From a virus: DNA of 61,267 nucleotides. Every line of letters starts with the position of its first letter. The first letter of the stretch is position 1. The translations under genes and the position numbers were made by a program. Under the pieces are notes generated by a model. It saw only the letters and a list, made by a program, of their open reading frames with translations, was not told where the DNA came from and did not search any database. The DNA lies in IMG/VR virus record IMGVR_UViG_3300018080_000191, positions 1 to 61,267 of that record; one strand, given 5' to 3'. Below, piece by piece: positions 46,122 through 55,469 of this stretch.

Positions 46122-47335
46122 TGCAGGATCGCCATGTAGGAAGAGAAACCCCGGTTTTCGTTATTGAGGGACATCCGGATAAGTTTATAGGGCTGATTCA
46201 GCGACATGGTGTTTTATCCAGGATTATGCGAGCTCGCAGGTGTCCTTGTGCTACTTCCACGGGATCGCCGGATATTTACTGCGATTTATGTATGGGTGAC
46301 GGGATGATATACGATTTTCAACGAAAGATGTTGCAGGCTGATGAGGACAGCGATATTGGCGTTGATTCATCTGTTGTATATCCATTTCGAATACCTGTTA
46401 TTGAGCCGGTTCGGGTGGAGCGTTTACTGGCTCCCGAGCAGGGTGGCATTAAAGAATATACCATTGACGAGTATACCGCTAGTGAGATCAGGATATCAGG
46501 CAACCCTCTCCCGCGCAAGTATGAAAAGATGAGGGTTACATATTATTTTGACAGATTTGAATATGTGCAAGACGAACTGGTTACTGTCGATGCTGCAACT
46601 AGAATATTAACAACGAAAGGGACTGCATTTGATGGTGGTCATAGGTCAAGTAATTTTTTTAATGTTCATGGTGACATAGCGGTTGTTGAAAAGGTGTATG
46701 ATACTGAAAAATCGCATACTTATACAAATTATACGTTCAGAAAAAATAAGATATATGTTGATCCTGGCGAGCCGGCACCTACTCCCGATAAAGTGCAGGT
46801 GTCATATTATTATGTGCCACCTGCACGCGTTCTCACTTCAGATATTGAGGTCAGGCAATTAAAGCAGGAAAAGTGGACATCGGAACTGCCAGAGGGGGAG
46901 TGTAGAATGGCCATGGAGCCCTGGTTTGAACTCGGAGAGGGAGATATTATAACGTTATTAACCCCAACCCTGTATAAGAATGAAATTATTAAGCATAGTG
47001 GTGTTATTGACAAACTAATAGAGTTTGATGTTGCACGAATTGATGAAATAATTTTTGATGAGGACGGAAAGCGGTATGAAGTTAATATCGATTTTGTTCT
47101 CAAAGGCTTCAGGGATATATCCTGGATAGGAAACCAGCCCGTTCCCGGGAAAAGGATATCAGTCAGGTACGGATATCATCCGACATACGTTGTTTTCCAG
47201 GATCACCCGATGCCCAATACTCTAGAGAACAAGCAGTATCCCCAGGTTGTGCGTGCAAAGATTTGGGCGAAAACCCTGAGTAAAGATATCGAGACAATGA
47301 AACCCCTGGATAGCGATTTTGGATATGCCAGTTAG
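46121..47335 (+). CDS. probable head-closure/neck protein with zinc site (404 aa)
   Basis: The N-terminal part has a zinc-binding block typical of some phage neck proteins: RARRCPCATSTGSPDIYCDLCMGDGMIY (cited by its key residues Cys-x-Cys and Cys-x-x-Cys). The rest is beta-rich (IPVIEPVRVERLL, KMRVTYYFDRFEYV, KVQVSYYYVPPAR) and could form an OB-like or sandwich ring below the connector. Order in the genome (adaptor, this gene, tail completion) agrees. Family not named with certainty. Confidence 0.68.
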   Translation: MQDRHVGRETPVFVIEGHPDKFIGLIQRHGVLSRIMRARRCPCATSTGSPDIYCDLCMGDGMIYDFQRKMLQADEDSDIGVDSSVVYPFRIPVIEPVRVERLLAPEQGGIKEYTIDEYTASEIRISGNPLPRKYEKMRVTYYFDRFEYVQDELVTVDAATRILTTKGTAFDGGHRSSNFFNVHGDIAVVEKVYDTEKSHTYTNYTFRKNKIYVDPGEPAPTPDKVQVSYYYVPPARVLTSDIEVRQLKQEKWTSELPEGECRMAMEPWFELGEGDIITLLTPTLYKNEIIKHSGVIDKLIEFDVARIDEIIFDEDGKRYEVNIDFVLKGFRDISWIGNQPVPGKRISVRYGYHPTYVVFQDHPMPNTLENKQYPQVVRAKIWAKTLSKDIETMKPLDSDFGYAS

Positions 47336-48059
47336 AGAATTTAACATACTACGTGGGCCGAGTGCCAGAGCTGTTATGGGAATATTCCAAGCAGCAGGAA
47401 AGGATCTTCCATCTCAGGCGATGGGACTCGCAAACCTGATTGCATCCAAGGCGAGCGAGTTCTGGCAGAATAAAGCTGAAGGTGCCTCTCCCTGGGGTAT
47501 AAAGTATGCGCGAGCAATAACATGGGAGCCGATGACTAGGCTTAGCGAGAGCGCAAGTGTTTTTGTTGATGATGAAATGGTAGATTCTCGCAGCGGGAAA
47601 CCCTCAATTCTATTCGTACACATGACAGAAAGCGGGGTAAAACCTTTCTCAATTAAAGAGGGGCTTCTGAGCAGTAAGCGGGTTAAAACTAGCAGCAAGG
47701 GTGTTAAGTATATAGTTGTACCGTTTCGATGGCGAACGCCGAAAAAGGGGCAGGTCCCGTCTGATGCGTTCTCGGGCGTGCAGCCAGGGGATGTTTACAA
47801 AATCGTGAAGAGCGGGATTCCCCTGAAGGGTGAAGAATATGGTCACATGGCGGGCCTCCAAAAGATTGAGAAGCCCAGGCATAGCCAGTATTTTACTTTT
47901 CGAGCTGTAAGTGAAAAATCAACAGGGTGGCAACATCCAGGCAAGGAGGCTACTCCGGTTTTTGAGGATGTACTTGATAAAGTTGAAAAAATGATTGAAG
48001 GAACTATCGAAAATTATTTGCAGGCCTATATCAAAAAATTGGAGTCAACATCCAAGTGA
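47325..48059 (+). CDS. tail completion/neck protein (244 aa)
   Basis: ATG 47325 is inside the preceding gene, with a TTG at 47319 as an alternative. The N-terminal helix region (AGKDLPSQAMGLANLIASKASEFWQNK), VTESGV-like turn sequences and strands (KYIVVPFRWRTPKKG) recall HK97 gp10-type tail completion proteins, which finish the tail top. The C-terminal helix is amphipathic (VLDKVEKMIEGTIENYLQ). Assignment moderate. Confidence 0.62.
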   Translation: MPVREFNILRGPSARAVMGIFQAAGKDLPSQAMGLANLIASKASEFWQNKAEGASPWGIKYARAITWEPMTRLSESASVFVDDEMVDSRSGKPSILFVHMTESGVKPFSIKEGLLSSKRVKTSSKGVKYIVVPFRWRTPKKGQVPSDAFSGVQPGDVYKIVKSGIPLKGEEYGHMAGLQKIEKPRHSQYFTFRAVSEKSTGWQHPGKEATPVFEDVLDKVEKMIEGTIENYLQAYIKKLESTSK

Positions 48060-48823
48060 ATGTGATAGCGAAATATACTGATTATCTGATATTTTCGCCA
48101 GATTTTTTTATCGACTATATCAGTACCGAGATACATGACAGAGATATCAGTGGTCTCACCAATGGCAGGGTAAGCGCGATCAATGTAACCGGGGAGCACC
48201 CTATGGTACAGCTCGTGGGTTCAATCATGAGCACTGGAGATCCGAATTTTGCGGGACTGCTACCATCAATCAGTGTTACCGAGAGCGATGAAAATGAGGA
48301 AAACACGACAATAGGGCATGGTTTGAGAGAATATGAATCGGTTGATCAAACCTGGGTTGACAATATTAAGAATAATTATCCGAAGCTACGGGATAGGACC
48401 AGGGAAGGGATAATAACCGATAAGCAAATCCAAGCAATCGAAACAGCTCTCACGAACAGCACAGAGGGAAAACTCATTACCGAAGTACGTCAGTTTTACG
48501 AGAGGCAATCTGTTTTTATATCGCTTTGGACTCACAATATTCACGAACGTCAAATTATCGGAGGCCTTCTGCGTTCAATATTATATGATTTGCGGTTGGA
48601 AATGATTGAGAAGAAATTACGGGATATTAGCATCAAAACCTCAAAGGGGCTGGTGAATTTTAATTTTGGTCGAGTACTGTATGGTCAGGAGTCCGAAATC
48701 AGTTATATGAGCTCATTCAGGAATTTTACAGTGTATGACGAAGAAGAGATCGATCACGATCTTGCAGTTAAGGGCGAATTTACGACCATCAACAGTCTTG
48801 ATGAAACTTATAAATTCAGCTAA
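48056..48823 (+). CDS. structural protein before the sheath, possible tail terminator (255 aa)
   Basis: GTG start overlaps the preceding stop. A beta-helix mixture: IAKYTDYLIFSPDFFIDY, VSAINVTGEHPMVQLVGS, a helical middle (DKQIQAIETALTNSTEGK), LWTHNIHERQIIGGLLR and RVLYGQESEISYM. The WTHN...LL block followed by strands is seen in tail terminator or neck proteins, but I cannot assign a family with confidence. Confidence 0.6.
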   Translation: MNVIAKYTDYLIFSPDFFIDYISTEIHDRDISGLTNGRVSAINVTGEHPMVQLVGSIMSTGDPNFAGLLPSISVTESDENEENTTIGHGLREYESVDQTWVDNIKNNYPKLRDRTREGIITDKQIQAIETALTNSTEGKLITEVRQFYERQSVFISLWTHNIHERQIIGGLLRSILYDLRLEMIEKKLRDISIKTSKGLVNFNFGRVLYGQESEISYMSSFRNFTVYDEEEIDHDLAVKGEFTTINSLDETYKFS

Positions 48824-48833
48824 AGGGATGGTT

Positions 48834-49022
48834 ATGGAAATGAGACAATCAAAAAGTGAGAAAATTCCGGTAGGAGCATTTTTAGCCAACTCAAAGCTGG
48901 TGAGGAAACATAGTAACTATCTCATTGCCGGCTTTCAGGCATATATCAAAAAAGAAGGTATCCCATATCATCAGACATTTGGGGAGTGGGAAAAGTTGTA
49001 TAAGAAATTTATTACATCGTAA
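48834..49022 (+). CDS. small protein before tail sheath (62 aa)
   Basis: AAGGGATGG precedes ATG 48834. A compact basic protein (MEMRQSKSEKIPVGAFLANSK, YQTFGEWEKLYKKF-like end). Its last motif, TFGEWEKLYKKF, looks like a helix-turn segment of small tail-assembly proteins. Function unknown. Confidence 0.6.
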   Translation: MEMRQSKSEKIPVGAFLANSKLVRKHSNYLIAGFQAYIKKEGIPYHQTFGEWEKLYKKFITS

Positions 49023-49031
49023 AGGAGAAGA

Positions 49032-50792
49032 ATGATGGGAATAGATCAGGAATTTGAAGGCATCAAAACTAATATACCAGGCGTGTATTCAAAAAGCGAG
49101 TACCCGCCTTCGCTGGGCGCAATAGGTGCAGCAAGTAATGTTGTTGCCATTATTGGCGAAGCAAAGGGCGGAGTTCCACATAATGCGTCTGTTGACGATG
49201 CCCAAAAAATTAACGTAATTACATCTCTCGGGCAGGCTGTGGATCTTTTGGTTGGCGGTCCCGGTTTCTATATGACCGAATTTTATCTTACACCAACAAA
49301 AGAGGAGAATCTCGCAAAGCCGAGCCAGTGTTATTTTGTGCGTGTTAATCCCGCAACTCAGGCCATAGCAACACTGGTTGACGCATCAAGTGACGAGATT
49401 ATTAAATTATCGTCTACCCGATACGGGGTTCTCGCAAACCAGATATCGAGAAAGATAGAAGCTGGCACCAACAAGGGGAAAAAGGTCACGGTTAAGTTTA
49501 AGGGCTCAACACTGGTTGCAAAAGATGATATTGCTCAGGAATATATGGAATTGCTATACAGTGGAGGCGGAAGTCCCGCAACGGTGTCAATCAATAGTGT
49601 TGGCTTAACAACGAGTTGTACTGGGGCAACTACCGATGATTTGTCGTTGGCCTTTGCCGATTACCCAAAATTGGGCGATCTCGTTAATTATATTCATCAG
49701 CAAGCAAATTATACCTGCACCTTGACGGGAAAGGAAGACGCAGCAACAGCGAATTTTGACGCAGTTGCCGATGTTGACATGACAACCACTGCTGCGTTAG
49801 ATGCAAACGTGCAGGCCCTCATCGACTTTTTTAATGATGAAAGTGGTGGGGAAATTAAAGCCGAGCTCGTAACTGGAGCTGATCGGGATCCAATTACCAA
49901 TGACTCAAATTTCGTATTTCTCACTGGGGGTTCGGAAGGCACGACATCCAACAATCACTGGGCAGCAACCCTGGAATTGCTGGAGAAGTTTAAGATAAAT
50001 CATATTCTCGTTGCGAGCGGTGATTCTGCCATACATGCGATGGTTGACACACACATTATCGAACAGTCAAGTATCGAGAACAGGAATAATCGCTCCGCCG
50101 GGGCTGGAGCTGGTTCGTCTACCAGCACCAAGGCTGCGAGAATCGCCGAGATGAAGGCTCTCAATTCTCCAAGACTTGAATATTGGTGTACCCCGTTTTA
50201 CCGATACGATATCGTGAACGGGAACGTAAAAAAGGAGTTTGAACCTTTTTATCTATCTGCGTTGGGAGCTGGTATCAGGTTTGGGAACCATCAGACAACA
50301 ACTGCTACGTTCAGGGCGTTAAATATTCTCGGCATAAAAGAGGAATACACGAGGCAAGACAAAAAAGATTATATTGCTGCTGGTGGTTCTATACTTGAAA
50401 GAAATGAACGCGGGATTTGCGTTGTTCATAACGTGAGCACATACCAGGGCTCAAACCTGATATTGAACCTCCCGCCTGCGCTCAGGACGGCAGATTATAT
50501 TACTCTCGATATCCAAGCAAAGCTGACGGCAATGTTGAATAGTCTGACCAAGGCCCCAAACAGCCTGGTTATAAAGTCGATTCAAAACTATATCATAACA
50601 AATCTGCTGCCTGGATACGTGAACGATGGACTGTTGATGTCGGATCCGAACACCGGGGCTCCGGCGTTCTCCGATGTCGAGTTTTCGCTTTCGGGTGATA
50701 GGTTCGATGTGAGCTTTACGGGTATTGTTGCTGTACCGCTCCATTTCATATTCATAAAACAAAAATTTATTGTTGTTGGATTTAACTCATAA
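49032..50792 (+). CDS. tail sheath protein
   Basis: The 586-aa protein forms the contractile sheath around the tail tube. Family blocks: an N-terminal IPGVYSKSEYPP start, VVAIIGEAKGGVP, FVRVNPATQAIATL, FVFLTGGSEG, then the conserved C-terminal domain (RLEYWCTPFYRYD, GIRFGNHQTTTATF, GICVVHNVSTYQG, YIITNLLPGYVNDG, FTGIVAVPLHFIFIKQKF). Residues about 178-300 contain an inserted domain beginning ATVSINSVGLTTSCTGATTD and including ANYTCTLTG; a related segment occurs in the baseplate J protein. AGGAG precedes the double ATG start. Confidence 0.95.
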   Translation: MMGIDQEFEGIKTNIPGVYSKSEYPPSLGAIGAASNVVAIIGEAKGGVPHNASVDDAQKINVITSLGQAVDLLVGGPGFYMTEFYLTPTKEENLAKPSQCYFVRVNPATQAIATLVDASSDEIIKLSSTRYGVLANQISRKIEAGTNKGKKVTVKFKGSTLVAKDDIAQEYMELLYSGGGSPATVSINSVGLTTSCTGATTDDLSLAFADYPKLGDLVNYIHQQANYTCTLTGKEDAATANFDAVADVDMTTTAALDANVQALIDFFNDESGGEIKAELVTGADRDPITNDSNFVFLTGGSEGTTSNNHWAATLELLEKFKINHILVASGDSAIHAMVDTHIIEQSSIENRNNRSAGAGAGSSTSTKAARIAEMKALNSPRLEYWCTPFYRYDIVNGNVKKEFEPFYLSALGAGIRFGNHQTTTATFRALNILGIKEEYTRQDKKDYIAAGGSILERNERGICVVHNVSTYQGSNLILNLPPALRTADYITLDIQAKLTAMLNSLTKAPNSLVIKSIQNYIITNLLPGYVNDGLLMSDPNTGAPAFSDVEFSLSGDRFDVSFTGIVAVPLHFIFIKQKFIVVGFNS

Positions 50793-50803
50793 GGGGGAAT
50801 ATT

Positions 50804-51262
50804 ATGTTTGAAGGAACTGCAAGCAATCCCGAAGGTCCTGTCGGTGCTGGTCTTGACAGTATATTGATACAGGATGGGAAAATAGTTGTCTACGCATCTG
50901 GAGTCAACTATAGCGTTGACTGGGAAATAGAAGGGATTCGAACGCTTGGATTTCATGGAGATAGAAGCTTTAAATCGTTGGGGATGACCGGAAATCTGAC
51001 GATAGACACTTATCTCTTGCGTGGCAAAAATGTTGATGGCGCCCTACAGACACCGGGGTATCAGAGTGATGGGTCATGTAATATAAATTCGGCTGGGGAG
51101 TTTGATTTTGCTATTCTCGATCTTCACAGTCTCGAGGTTCTGGTCACTCTTCTCGGGGTTAAGCTTGGAAGCGAGGATGTTCAGTTTCCGGCCAGGGGCC
51201 TGAACACAAAGTCAACATCGTGGCGATTTTCACGTTATGCGCCAGGTTTAAATTCGAGCTAA
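50804..51262 (+). CDS. tail tube protein
   Basis: Located directly behind the sheath, as usual, with a strong GGGGGAATATT site. The 152-aa size and beta-barrel pattern (ILIQDGKIVVYASGVNYSVDWEIEGIR in its key strands, SFKSLGMTGNLTIDTYLL, FDFAILDLHSLEVLVTLL) match tube proteins that stack in hexameric rings inside the sheath. Assignment from order, length and strand pattern. Confidence 0.85.
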   Translation: MFEGTASNPEGPVGAGLDSILIQDGKIVVYASGVNYSVDWEIEGIRTLGFHGDRSFKSLGMTGNLTIDTYLLRGKNVDGALQTPGYQSDGSCNINSAGEFDFAILDLHSLEVLVTLLGVKLGSEDVQFPARGLNTKSTSWRFSRYAPGLNSS

Positions 51263-51289
51263 AAAACGTCTTTAACGTTGGAGGGGGAA

Positions 51290-51676
51290 ATGAGCGAGAA
51301 ATATGAAGTGCGAAACATGCTGTTCCTGGATGATGACAGGAAAAAGAACATATCAATAGGTAAAGATAAATTTATCATCAGGGCATTGTTTCCAAAAGAC
51401 AGGAAGGAAATAGCAAGACGAATGAGTGTCGAGCAGAACGGTCTGCCGGCAAATTCTTTCAGTATTGATGATCGGTATATGTTTGAACGAAGTGCTATAA
51501 TCGATCAGGGAATGGTCGAGAGTCCGGATTGGTGGAGCAATGCCGACGAATGTCCCGATGAGGATGTACTGGAATTTCTTTATGTCGAAATAATGAAGTG
51601 GACAGCAGAATTTCAGGAAAAATTAAAAAAAAATAGACTTAATAAAAGAAAGCCTGAAGAACAAGTATCTGGTTGA
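51290..51676 (+). CDS. tail assembly chaperone, upstream frame (128 aa)
   Basis: ATG 51290 has GAGGGGG upstream; a TTG at 51278 is less likely. The protein is XkdN-like in position and layout: strand start (FIIRALFPKDRKEIAR), an acidic middle (ADECPDEDVLEFLYVEIMKW) and a Lys-rich end. It binds the tape measure in related phages. Near its 3' end the DNA has nine A bases where a share of ribosomes likely shift into the downstream frame (see 51625-51633). The normal stop is at 51676. Confidence 0.82.
   Translation: MSEKYEVRNMLFLDDDRKKNISIGKDKFIIRALFPKDRKEIARRMSVEQNGLPANSFSIDDRYMFERSAIIDQGMVESPDWWSNADECPDEDVLEFLYVEIMKWTAEFQEKLKKNRLNKRKPEEQVSG
51625..51633 (+). promoter_or_regulatory. A9 frameshift site linking two tail chaperone frames
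   Basis: The run AAAAAAAAA at 51625-51633 is read as part of TTA AAA AAA AAT in the first frame. The second frame is open from 51627 (stop TAA at 51624-51626) through the downstream gene, so a shift of +1 (or -2) in the A run joins the two. A -1 shift would reach TAG at 51634 at once. The joined reading gives IDLIKESLKNKYLVDGFF before the second ORF's first Met. Confidence 0.75.
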
Positions 51677-52169
51677 TGGCTTCTTTATGCGAACGTTCAA
51701 GCAGTTTCCAGATGGCTGCGATCCCCACAATCTCCTTGAAATCCAGAGAGAATTTATCATGTACCTGGTTGCTGCAACACCATCGGTTGACGCATTAAGC
51801 GTCTGGTTGCAATACATGGAAGAAAAACATAAGATCGATAGCGAGGACTTCCTGGGTAAGATTGGTCAGAGCGAACTTACCTTGAAGATGGCTGCAGACA
51901 AAAAGGGAATGTCGGTCGAGCGGTATAAAAAAGAAGTCATCAAAACAATGAAAGAAGAAAAAATTAAACAGCTAAACAAGAAGTATGGCTATGGGGATAG
52001 CGAAGAGAAAGAAAACCAGGTTGAAAGTGCGGTGGACAGGATCCGGAGGTTCTCAGAGCAACTCTCCCAAAGGGAAAATGACGGCCAGCAGCTAAGAAAA
52101 CTGATATTCGAGAAACCAGAAGGCCTAAGAGAAGGCCTAAGAGAAGGCCTAAGGGTAGAAGATGGCTAA
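51627..52169 (+). CDS. tail assembly chaperone, downstream frame, made by frameshift
   Basis: The frame from 51627 runs to 52169. It has an internal ATG at 51687 but no ribosome site there (GGCTTCTTT lies before it), whereas the 20 codons between the A9 run and this Met read as natural protein (LKNKYLVDGFF). It is therefore best seen as the C-terminal part of a frameshift fusion, as in lambda G-T or Mu. The folded core is QFPDGCDPHNLLEIQREFIMYL; the end holds three EGLR repeats coded by a 12-base tandem repeat. It overlaps the tape measure gene by 8 bases. Confidence 0.8.
   Translation, partial: KKIDLIKESLKNKYLVDGFFMRTFKQFPDGCDPHNLLEIQREFIMYLVAATPSVDALSVWLQYMEEKHKIDSEDFLGKIGQSELTLKMAADKKGMSVERYKKEVIKTMKEEKIKQLNKKYGYGDSEEKENQVESAVDRIRRFSEQLSQRENDGQQLRKLIFEKPEGLREGLREGLRVEDG
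52119..52154 (+). repeat. three tandem copies of a 12-base repeat
   Basis: GAAGGCCTAAGA repeats three times (the last copy ends in G), coding EGLR-EGLR-EGLR at the C-terminus of the frameshifted chaperone. Each copy contains the AGGCCT palindrome. The last copy supplies the AAGGGTAGAAG sequence ahead of the tape measure ATG, so the repeat number could affect spacing or expression. Confidence 0.85.
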
Positions 52170-53727
52170 GGAATACAAAATAGACATTGGTGTCGGTGTT
52201 AAAGAAGATCGAAAAGGGGTGTCCGATTTACGCGAGCGCATCAGCCAGGCCAGGGAGATCAGAAAACAAGCGGGAAAGGGCACTGGGTGGGGTATTGAAA
52301 CCTCTAATTTTCAGCTTAATAAAAACATCCAGAAAATAGTAAAATCCAATGAGGATTTGATTCGTGCCTTGAAGGAAAATACAAGGACCGCTAGAAGAGG
52401 AGATGGTGGGCGTAGGGGTGGTCCTAGTGGACGGGGTATTGATGGAGCTTCAGGCGTGGGTATATCTCGGATAGGCGCATCGACCATTATCCCAGGGCTT
52501 GGTCTTGCTCTTGGTATAGCTGGATTCGCAATACATCAAATGATGCGAGTGGGGAAAGCGCATCTTGCCAAGGCACAAGAACAGATTATGACTGCCGGTA
52601 TAGCGGGAACGCGAACCGGAATGGAGAGTTATTTTAGCGCAGCTCAGGCTGGCGAGTTTGTAAAAGCCCGACGAATGGCTGCAGGAACTTATAAGTCACC
52701 CGGGGGCGATCAAAGAATGACTGCCCTCTATGCAAAAAGATTCGGACTGAGCGGAGCCGATGTCGGGAAACAGCTCGGGATAATGGATCTGATGACGGGG
52801 GGATATGGTGGTAAGAATTTTGCTCGAATAATTGAGACAGCTCACCAGAAAGGGATACAGACCGAAATGCCTCTCATGATCAACATGATTACGGATTCCC
52901 TGGAGCAAGCCGTGGAGGCGGGTGTTAATGCCTCAAATCTCGCAACTGATTTGGCTGGTGAGATATCGAGAAATGCAGCATATTCTCCCAATGCCTCTAT
53001 TCGACCCATTATCGCAATGACCAGAAATTTGATGCAGTTACAACAGCAGGTTTCCAGGGGACAATACAGCGGAGTGTCCAACTGGAGAATGTTTGAAGCT
53101 GGTCGTGAAAAAGTTACCAAAGCCGTACTGGGTAGGGGCGGTAAAACCGGAGATAGAATTGTTCAGTCTCTTATCGCTGGTGGAACAATAACTCAGAGAG
53201 AGGTTGAGCAAATCAGAAAAGCTGGCAATATATCGCCTATTGTAATGGAATACCTAACCCGAAGTTATTTACAAAAAACACCAGAAGAGGCTAGAACAGC
53301 ATACATGAAAGATATTGTTGGTACGCTCGGGAAAGGGAAAACGGGACTGCAGCGAAGGGCAATGCTGGCAAATAGGGCAAGACAGTTCGGGATAACCGAA
53401 AATGTTGCGGAAACTGATTATTATTATCGTGTTGCCACGGGCCAAAAAATTAGCGATAGGTTTACAGATGTGAAACGCCCAGCATTTGACGAAGGCAAAT
53501 GGCAACAGACGACTGCATTTGCAGCCCAGGGATTACAAAACGCAAGAGAGGCATTTTTACTAACCAGTAAGGCTGCACAGTATTCCGCACGCCAGGTCAT
53601 AAAGTTTGAAAAAATATTGATACAGCTCGCAACAACGCTAGAGGGAACGGTTTCAAAATCCTTGAATGATTTATTGAAGCGTACAAATAAGAAATCATCG
53701 TCATTTCTTGATATCATTACAAATTAA
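52162..53727 (+). CDS. probable tape measure protein (521 aa)
   Basis: It directly follows the tail chaperones, the usual place of the tape measure. The chain is helix-rich with a hydrophobic Gly/Ala segment (ASTIIPGLGLALGIAGFAIHQMM, residues about 110-132) that could insert in membranes. The N-terminus is charged; a Gly/Arg stretch precedes the hydrophobic region. At 521 aa it would set a fairly short tail by the usual 0.15 nm per residue rule. No lysozyme or peptidase domain is visible. Assignment by position and composition. Confidence 0.72.
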   Translation: MAKEYKIDIGVGVKEDRKGVSDLRERISQAREIRKQAGKGTGWGIETSNFQLNKNIQKIVKSNEDLIRALKENTRTARRGDGGRRGGPSGRGIDGASGVGISRIGASTIIPGLGLALGIAGFAIHQMMRVGKAHLAKAQEQIMTAGIAGTRTGMESYFSAAQAGEFVKARRMAAGTYKSPGGDQRMTALYAKRFGLSGADVGKQLGIMDLMTGGYGGKNFARIIETAHQKGIQTEMPLMINMITDSLEQAVEAGVNASNLATDLAGEISRNAAYSPNASIRPIIAMTRNLMQLQQQVSRGQYSGVSNWRMFEAGREKVTKAVLGRGGKTGDRIVQSLIAGGTITQREVEQIRKAGNISPIVMEYLTRSYLQKTPEEARTAYMKDIVGTLGKGKTGLQRRAMLANRARQFGITENVAETDYYYRVATGQKISDRFTDVKRPAFDEGKWQQTTAFAAQGLQNAREAFLLTSKAAQYSARQVIKFEKILIQLATTLEGTVSKSLNDLLKRTNKKSSSFLDIITN

Positions 53728-53729
53728 CT

Positions 53730-55463
53730 ATGCCAAATATAACCGACATAAAGAATAAGAAAATAGTCTATAATGCAGGCTATGAGGCGGTTAATGAGTA
53801 CATGGACCGGGGTAAGGTCAAAAAACGATCCCCAAAAATTATGTTGCTCGTTGCCCCCTTTGGTATCCCCTTTGTTCCGATAGAGTTGGTTAGCGAGGAC
53901 ATGGGTGGTATTATACAATCGTGTGAGTGGATGAAGTCGAGATCGGTTCCGGGCGGTTCGGTATCGATTACCATGGCCGGGGACGAGAAGGCGTTAAGGG
54001 GTCTCGGTTTTGTTTTAAGTAAGCCTCTTGAAGCTCTCTGGAAGCACCTGGGGCCTGACTTGCGAGACCTTCTCAAGCCGAGAACGTTATGCCAATTATG
54101 GTTAGACGGATATCACGTCATGACCGGGTATGTTCGATATTGCAGGAGGCAGGCAACCCCTGGCAGGGCCATTTATACGGTGCAAATTGATGAGCTTGGC
54201 ACCATTTATCAGCAGAACATCTTGAGTCTAAAGTCAATCTGGTATGGCGAATATCAAAGCATTTTCAGTGATATCAATAGTATGTTGGGAGGTATCTATG
54301 TTGGAGCTCCCCTTTGGCTGGTTATAAATCTTTTCATAAATTCATTTATTATTTCTACTCTCAATTTTGGGTTTGGTGGTTACGTTCGGGCAAGTGACGG
54401 TCTACCGTTAGCGTTCAGGTTAATTGCTTTACCCCCACCTATCGGTGGTATTTCTATGAACTCACTGATATCTCAGGTTGTAACGGATGCGTCTATTTTG
54501 CAAATCAGCGAAGGCGGGAGTATCTGGGATTTTATCAGGAACTTATGTCCGGACCCATTTATGGAATTATTTACTGAGAGCGGAGGTAGAACAATCTGTA
54601 CGGGCAGAGTTTTGCCAGCATCAATGAGTGCTGGAATTTTGCAAGCTGCGACAACAGCAGTCCCTGCCATATCCGGGCTAAACCTTTCCGTGCTCCTTCC
54701 CGGGTTTAATTATATCATAGCACGGACAAGCCCTTACGATATTCCCTGGACGGGGCTATCGTCATGGCTTCAATTATATTCGCTTACCCTGGGAGTGCTT
54801 GATCTCATAATGGCGGGCGATTTTGTTATTATCACAGACGATGACGTAATATCGAAGGATCTTGGTGTTTCTGATGCACAGCAATATACATTATATCATG
54901 TCAGCTACGGCTCAAAATCGGCATCGGGGACACCCGGACAGATCCAAAACAGGCCCTCTGTATCTAGGGGACCGCTTATCCCATTGTTCCCAGGCGGTGT
55001 TAGAACCTATGGCGGGATAGAGCTCAATACGTCAATCGACCCTACAGGCCTAAAATGGGGAGGAGTTGTCGGCCAGGCAATTGAACGTATCAACAACTAT
55101 ACAGGAATACCAACAAATATACCGGCCTTATCTACGCTTCTCAATGTCTGGTTCCGAAATGCTGGAAAATTTAATGAGGGTACAATTGTTACGAGGGCTA
55201 TTCCCTATGCGAGGCCCGGTATGGTTTTGCTTTATTTACCAAGTCTCTCGGGATCGGGGGTTGACAATAGCAGGGATATCGGGTTATACTATATAGATAA
55301 TATTGACTATAGATACGAAATTGGCAAGGTGGATACTACGACATTTAGCGTTATACGGGGTGTGCCAATCCCTATGAACGCATCTGCGCTAGCCATGCTT
55401 ATGATGGACTGGGAGGTTTTACCACCAGGTCTGAATTTAACTGATATTGATAACATTCTCTAA
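53730..55463 (+). CDS. baseplate hub-like protein (577 aa)
   Basis: Begins two bases after the tape measure stop without a clear ribosome site, so translation is probably coupled. Beta-rich with hub-type blocks: IQSCEWMKSRSVPGGSVSI, TLCQLWLDGYHVMTGYVRY, several strands, then a long hydrophobic Gly/Ser/Leu-rich middle and RPGMVLLYLPS with LYYIDNIDYRYEIGKVDTTTFSVIRG near the end. The first two blocks, and the D-x-x-x-Y strand near the C-terminus, are typical for gpD/gp27-like hubs that bind the tail spike. The hydrophobic middle (about residues 190-240) is unusual. Confidence 0.65.
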   Translation: MPNITDIKNKKIVYNAGYEAVNEYMDRGKVKKRSPKIMLLVAPFGIPFVPIELVSEDMGGIIQSCEWMKSRSVPGGSVSITMAGDEKALRGLGFVLSKPLEALWKHLGPDLRDLLKPRTLCQLWLDGYHVMTGYVRYCRRQATPGRAIYTVQIDELGTIYQQNILSLKSIWYGEYQSIFSDINSMLGGIYVGAPLWLVINLFINSFIISTLNFGFGGYVRASDGLPLAFRLIALPPPIGGISMNSLISQVVTDASILQISEGGSIWDFIRNLCPDPFMELFTESGGRTICTGRVLPASMSAGILQAATTAVPAISGLNLSVLLPGFNYIIARTSPYDIPWTGLSSWLQLYSLTLGVLDLIMAGDFVIITDDDVISKDLGVSDAQQYTLYHVSYGSKSASGTPGQIQNRPSVSRGPLIPLFPGGVRTYGGIELNTSIDPTGLKWGGVVGQAIERINNYTGIPTNIPALSTLLNVWFRNAGKFNEGTIVTRAIPYARPGMVLLYLPSLSGSGVDNSRDIGLYYIDNIDYRYEIGKVDTTTFSVIRGVPIPMNASALAMLMMDWEVLPPGLNLTDIDNIL

Positions 55464-55469
55464 GGCATT

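Noticed and set aside
52119-52154. CRISPR-like repeats
   Set aside because: Three directly adjacent 12-base copies without spacers, inside a coding frame. No CRISPR array or cas gene is present in the window.
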